From the NCBI GenBank assembly GCA_903813345.2, contig CAIIXF020000003.1, forward strand, positions 5,233,815 through 5,297,814: a stretch of 64,000 bases of DNA, read 5' to 3'. Positions 63,210 through 64,000 of this stretch are shown here, piece by piece. How positions within the stretch are numbered: the stretch's first letter is position 1; each line of letters opens with the position of its first letter. Made by a program: the position numbers and the translations under genes. Source of the stretch: Owenia fusiformis (Eukaryota > Annelida > Polychaeta > Sabellida > Oweniidae). The notes below the pieces were generated by a model, which was given only the letters and a program-made list of their open reading frames with translations, was not told the origin of the DNA and did no database searches.

Positions 63210-63212
63210 CTA

Positions 63213-63218
63213 AATAAA
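63213..63218 (+). terminator. Candidate poly(A) signal of the dikinase gene
   Basis: AATAAA, three bases after the stop codon. If used, the 3' UTR is very short. No cleavage evidence is visible in the DNA itself. Confidence 0.45.
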
Positions 63219-63318
63219 CTTAGCTATGTAATTTGCCATCAACTACAACATTGCCATAATTATAACAGACAATTTACTGAGACTATAATTCGATGGGTTA
63301 GTTTGAAAGACTGGTGTT

Positions 63319-63413
63319 TACAGTGCAGATCAAGGACATGTCTACTGATATGACTAAAGTTAGAGGTTTGTTAGATGAAATGAAGTCCAAGCTAGATAAT
63401 ACAGAATATGTTT
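63319..63413 (+). CDS. Possible exon of a downstream gene (coiled-coil peptide)
   Basis: After tggtgtttacag an open stretch encodes QIKDMSTDMTKVRGLLDEMK and SKLDNTEY, a heptad-like helix. It begins about 100 bp after the dikinase poly(A) signal. Its apparent end TAATACAGAATAT|GTTTTA is repeated in the 58-bp array that follows. Could equally be chance coding; I do not recognise the protein. Confidence 0.3.
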
Positions 63414-64000
63414 TATCAAGTCCATATGCCACATTGGAGCAACATGCCTGGGCCATATTGGAGCTAGATGTAGATCTAGATAATACAGAATATGTTTTAT
63501 CGCGCCTGAACCATATTGGAGCTAGATGTAGATCTAGATAATACAGAATATGTTTTATCATGCCTGGGCCATATTGGAGCTAGATGTAGATCTAGATAAT
63601 ACAGAATATGTTTTATCGCGCCTGGGCCATATTGGAGCTAGATCTAGATCTAGATAATACAGAATATGCTTTATCGCGCCTGGGCCATATTGGAGCTAGA
63701 TGTAGATCTAGATAATACAGAATATGTTTTATCGCGCCTGGGCCATATTGGAGCTGATGTAGATATAGATAATACAGAATATGTTTTATCGCGCCTGGGC
63801 CATATTGGAGCTAGATGTAGATCTAGATAATACAGAATATGTTTTATCGCGCCTGGGCCATATTGGAGCTAGATGTAGATCTAGATAATACAGAATATGT
63901 TTTATCAAGTCCATGCCACATTGGATCTACAAGTAGATCTCGATAATACAGAATATATTTTATAAGGAGAACTCATAGTGAAGCTGCTAATGACCTGTAC
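63385..64000. repeat. 58-bp tandem repeat, ~10 units, running out of the window
   Basis: Unit includes 'gatctagataatacagaata', 'tgttttatcgcgcctgggcc' and 'atattggagctagatgta'. Highly similar copies; the last visible ones diverge. Confidence 0.92.

Overview
This is animal nuclear DNA: AT-rich, dense in introns, with GT-AG junctions, non-LTR and DNA transposon remnants, a tRNA-derived SINE and very large minisatellites. The gene families point to a marine invertebrate, most likely a lophotrochozoan such as a mollusc. That is inferred from the temptin-type domain and the animal 'PigC-like' dikinase; the species is not proven.

Layout. One large gene on the + strand fills almost the whole window: 34 visible coding exons from 939 to 63209, an open frame of 1,216 codons plus stop, with the N-terminus upstream. 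It encodes an animal member of the rifampicin phosphotransferase / PEP-synthase-like dikinase family, with an ATP-grasp (PPDK_N) half, a middle region and a C-terminal swivelling His domain. Its largest intron (6226-30142) holds a complete gene on the opposite strand (8 exons, 29079 down to 7712, 592 aa). That gene encodes a secreted copper type II monooxygenase of the DBH/MOXD type whose N-terminus is a temptin-like domain.

The most unusual feature is the placement of the tandem repeats. Six arrays in the two genes are built from a unit that contains a splice junction of the neighbouring exon: 57 copies of a 5' splice site after exon 14 (64-bp unit), 65 copies of 45 coding bases plus donor after exon 19 (53-bp unit), about 38 copies of a pyrimidine-tract-CAG|GTGAAA junction after exon 23 (44-bp unit), 9 acceptors before exon 3 (35-bp unit), about 50 acceptor-plus-92-base pseudo-exons before exon 5 of the nested gene (118-bp unit), and a small donor array after its exon 6 (52-bp unit). 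Together they cover roughly 15 kb. In each larger array the outermost copy is the junction that keeps the reading frame. Other arrays (28-bp units at 22.8-26.9 kb and 31.5-32.3 kb) lack this property. A further array at 63.38-64.0 kb may follow it, next to what may be the first exon of another gene.

Other content: a 2,058-bp tandem duplication that copies part of nested-gene exon 3; a foldback-type element of about 5 kb that makes up nearly all of nested intron 5 and carries a DNA transposon whose empty site survives in the opposite arm; several short DNA transposons with readable target-site duplications (an 8-bp hAT, four or five with CAGG-type ends and 5-bp duplications, one TTAA piggyBac type); a 5'-truncated LINE with an intact YADD box; and a tRNA-Lys-like SINE. 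Junctions and phases were read by eye. The two CDS models close exactly in frame (3,651 and 1,779 nt), which is strong internal support, but no transcript evidence was available.
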